Of a DNA stretch of 64,000 nt, positions 62,083 to 64,000 are shown in pieces (position 1 is the stretch's first letter; each line of letters opens with the position of its first letter). The position numbers and the translations under genes were made by a program. The stretch is from Deinococcus taeanensis (GTDB taxonomy: Bacteria > Deinococcota > Deinococci > Deinococcales > Deinococcaceae). The stretch is taken from contig NZ_CP083458.1 of NCBI RefSeq assembly GCF_020229735.1, forward strand, positions 124,001 through 188,000. Reading direction: 5' to 3'. Under the pieces are notes generated by a model, which was not told where the DNA came from, ran no database searches, and saw nothing but the letters and a program-made list of their open reading frames with translations.

Positions 62083-62778
62083 TCAGCGCCAGGAGCGCAG
62101 CTGGGGCGGCAGGTGGTGAATTTCGTTGAAGCTGTCCAGGCTCACGCGGCCGGCGCCGAAGGTCAGGCGGGTCACGGACGCGTTGCGCACCCGCCAGTTC
62201 AGGCGCAGTGCGGCGGCGTCCGGGGCGTCCAGGGCGAGCGCGACGCCCAGTCCGATCACGCCGCCACTCGTGAAGACCAGGGTGGTTGATCCGGACGGGC
62301 CGCGCAGCAGTTCGGTGAGGGCGGCGCTGACCCGCGCGCGGAACGCTGCCCAGCCTTCCACGGCGTCGTGGGTGAGGGTCCCGGCCTGCCAGTGGTCGGC
62401 GAGGTGTTCCAGGACCCGCTGAAAGGCGCGGTTGCGTTCTGGCCCGCCCGGCTGCGCGCGGAACTCGCGGAGCCGGGGGGCAAAGGCCGGGTCCCGGGCG
62501 GCCAGCAGGGGCGCCAGGGTGTGGACGAGGCCGTCGCCGTCGTACTCGGCCAGCCGGGCGTCGAGGCTGGGTTCGGGCCAGCTGGCCTGCGCGGCCAGGG
62601 CCGCGGTTCGCCGCTGCCGCACGAGCGGGCCGTGCAGAACGTGCGTGGGCGTCACGCCGTCGGCGGCCAGGGCCTCTCCTACCGCGCGCGCCTGCGCCTC
62701 GCCGAGCGGGGAGAGGCGGTCGGTGTCGGCTTCAAAGGGCGTGGCCTGACCGTGGCGGATGAGCAGCAGTTCACTCAC
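62083..62778 (-). CDS. Histidine phosphatase family protein
   Basis: 231 aa from GTG 62778, overlapping the phosphotransferase stop in GTGA. RHG triad near residues 7-9 (SELLLIRHGQATPFEAD), SPLGEAQARAVGEAL block, GPLVRQRRTAAL, and the second catalytic His replaced in the usual place: TTLVFTSGGVIG has no His (the family usually has VsHgg..), so the general acid may come from elsewhere or activity be reduced. Substrate unknown. Member of the coupled operon. Confidence 0.85.
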   Translation of the reverse strand: MSELLLIRHGQATPFEADTDRLSPLGEAQARAVGEALAADGVTPTHVLHGPLVRQRRTAALAAQASWPEPSLDARLAEYDGDGLVHTLAPLLAARDPAFAPRLREFRAQPGGPERNRAFQRVLEHLADHWQAGTLTHDAVEGWAAFRARVSAALTELLRGPSGSTTLVFTSGGVIGLGVALALDAPDAAALRLNWRVRNASVTRLTFGAGRVSLDSFNEIHHLPPQLRSWR

Positions 62779-63875
62779 GCGCCGGTCCCGGCGTCGTGCG
62801 CGGTGATGCGCCGCCACGCTTCCTGCATCAGCCACGTGGCCTGACCGGCCAGCGGCGCGAAGCGCGGGTCGCTCGTCTGTCCGGCGCGGTAGCGGGCGAA
62901 GATCTGCAGGACGATCACGGCAAGCTTGAAGTGACCGAGCACCTCGTACCAGGGCAGATGCGCAGCGACGCTGACGCCCCGGCGCTGCTCGTAGCGCGCA
63001 ACGAGGTCGTCCCGGCTCAGGAAGCCCGGCGCGGCGGCGCCCACGCGGTTGGGCGCGCCGCCCGGCAGTTCTGGCATGGTCCAGTACGTCAGGGTCAGGC
63101 CCAGGTCCACCAGGGGATCACCGACGGTGGTCATCTCCCAGTCGAGCAGCGCCACCACGCGGCCCGGGTCGTGCGGGTCGAACATCAGGTTGTCCAGCTT
63201 GAAATCGTTGTGGACCAGCGTGTGGGCCGTTTCCGGCGGCGTATGCGTTTCCAGCCACGCGATGACGAGGTCGTCACGCAGCTCGGCGGGCGGCGGCAGG
63301 TCCCCGGTGCCGGCCAGGGCCTCGCGCGCGCGGCGCCAGCGGCCGGCCCAGCCGTCCACCTGACGGCGGTTGAAGCCCTCCGGTTTGCCGAGGGCGCGCA
63401 GGCCCGCCGCGTCGATGTCCACGCCGTGCAGGTCAGCGAGCGTGTCGATCAGCGCCGCGGACAGGCGCGCGGGGGCGTCGGGCAGGCCGAGGTAGGCGCC
63501 GGGCAGGCTGGTGCGCACGACTGTGCCGCGGCGGCGTTCCATCAGGTAGAACGGCGCGCCGATCACGTCGGGGTCGTCCACGACGAGGGCCGGGGCGGGC
63601 GCGACGGGCAGCACCGGATGAATGCGTTCAAGGAGGTGCGCCTCGCGGGTCATGTCATGGGCGCCCTTGGCCACCGGGCCCAGCGGCGCGCGGCGCAGCA
63701 CGTACTCGTGCTCGCCGAGACGCACGAGGTACGTGAGGTTGGAGAACCCGCCGGGGAACTGCTCGACGCTCAGGGCGTCCACGTTGCCGGGCAGTCGGCC
63801 GCGCAGCGCGGCTTTCAGGGCGTCCAGGGGCAGCTCCTCGCCGGGACGGACGGGGGCGGTGTCAGGCCGGGTCAC
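62775..63875 (-). CDS. Aminoglycoside-phosphotransferase-fold kinase family (ACAD10/11-like)
   Basis: 366 aa from GTG 63875 with GGAGGAGA upstream; overlaps the previous gene's stop in GTGA. Kinase-like blocks: EQFPGGFSNLTYLVRLGEHE (nucleotide loop), YVLRRAPLGP (the Lys/Arg), TLVHNDFKLDNLMFDPH (catalytic HxDxxxxN) and VALLDWEMTTVGDPLVDLG (DWE replacing DFG). This subgroup often sits in acyl-CoA/fatty-acid operons with dehydrogenases. Probably phosphorylates a small hydroxylated substrate. Confidence 0.9.
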   Translation of the reverse strand: MTRPDTAPVRPGEELPLDALKAALRGRLPGNVDALSVEQFPGGFSNLTYLVRLGEHEYVLRRAPLGPVAKGAHDMTREAHLLERIHPVLPVAPAPALVVDDPDVIGAPFYLMERRRGTVVRTSLPGAYLGLPDAPARLSAALIDTLADLHGVDIDAAGLRALGKPEGFNRRQVDGWAGRWRRAREALAGTGDLPPPAELRDDLVIAWLETHTPPETAHTLVHNDFKLDNLMFDPHDPGRVVALLDWEMTTVGDPLVDLGLTLTYWTMPELPGGAPNRVGAAAPGFLSRDDLVARYEQRRGVSVAAHLPWYEVLGHFKLAVIVLQIFARYRAGQTSDPRFAPLAGQATWLMQEAWRRITAHDAGTGA

Positions 63876-64000
63876 GCCCTGGTCTCCTCCCCCTGGGGGT
63901 GCAGCAGGGCCATGGCCTTGCCGCGCAGGTGGCGCATCTTGCTGATCCACTCGTCGTAGTTCTGCGCCTTGAGCTGAAAGCCCTTGAGGGTCGTGGGGTG
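63872..64000 (-). CDS. 3' end of an unidentified gene (runs off the window)
   Basis: The last 42 codons before the phosphotransferase GTG, with the segment TTLKGFQLKAQNYDEWISKM and RHLRGKAMALLHPQGEE, ending in TGA inside the GTGA overlap. A basic helical C-terminus. The rest lies beyond the window, so function is open. Confidence 0.6.
   Translation of the reverse strand, partial: HPTTLKGFQLKAQNYDEWISKMRHLRGKAMALLHPQGEETRA

Noticed and set aside
1..64000. CRISPR array, rRNA operon or replication origin
   Set aside because: No regularly spaced short direct repeats, no rRNA sequence and no iteron or DnaA-box cluster was noticed by eye.

Overview
High-GC (roughly two-thirds G+C) bacterial DNA that reads as Deinococcus. 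The clues are a Deinococcus-type RecA, a lone bacterial nitric-oxide synthase oxygenase, a uricase operon with a HucR-like MarR repressor, SARP/BTAD regulators and a heavy load of Deinococcus-style IS elements. No rRNA, ribosomal-protein or core-metabolism cluster is seen. Many genes are broken and IS density is high, which points to an accessory replicon (megaplasmid) or a plastic chromosomal region. Deinococcus megaplasmids that carry recA and a family-B polymerase are known (D. deserti); that parallel is inference, not a database match.

Layout. 0.3-6.4 kb: a sugar ABC operon (galactofuranose YtfQRT-YjfF type) facing its own LacI-family repressor, with two matching operators. 6.9-13.8 kb: a frameshifted hypothetical gene, a histidine phosphatase, an alpha/beta hydrolase, an asparaginase and a large amino-acid permease. 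13.9-15.7 kb: an IS3 element that can be excised in silico exactly from an IS982-like transposase gene. 16.0-19.3 kb: an unknown two-gene operon, a small hypothetical and recA. 19.7-28.5 kb: a decay zone with a dead secreted-protein gene, IS701, three IS630-type elements, an IS5 element and a decapitated allantoate-amidohydrolase-type gene. 29.4-33.0 kb: a SnoaL-like protein and a 1022-aa SARP/ATPase/TPR regulator. 34-41.7 kb: a repair-flavoured stretch with an AdaA-AlkA fusion, a PEP-mutase-family enzyme, a family-B DNA polymerase, a broken SRAP (YedK/HMCES) gene and a broken signal peptidase I. 42.5 kb: a tRNA-Leu-like 3' end with its terminator. 43.2-48.4 kb: DUF72 protein, nitric-oxide synthase, PLP decarboxylase, a tyrosine-recombinase-fold protein without visible catalytic His/Tyr, and a YidD-like protein. 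48.9-55.1 kb: subtilase lipoprotein, TPR-GGDEF-EAL protein and a second SARP. 55.5-57.8 kb: OHCU decarboxylase, uricase, HIU hydrolase and MarR regulator. 58.0-60.0 kb: a PQQ-like beta-propeller gene split by a second copy of one IS630 element. 60.5-64 kb: a hypothetical and a tightly coupled operon of phosphotransferase, histidine phosphatase and esterase.

How it works together. Three regulatory circuits can be read from the DNA: the LacI/ABC pair with duplicate operators placed identically on both promoters; the uricase operon, which ends in its own MarR gene and has a palindrome over its -10; and a 14-bp motif, ATAACTCCGGTTAT and variants, that recurs upstream of recA, upstream of the recombinase-like gene and at 20.8 kb. 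RecA, PolB and AdaA-AlkA suggest a spare DNA-repair kit. The rest is a mosaic of small catabolic and signalling modules, several inactivated by IS insertion or frameshift.
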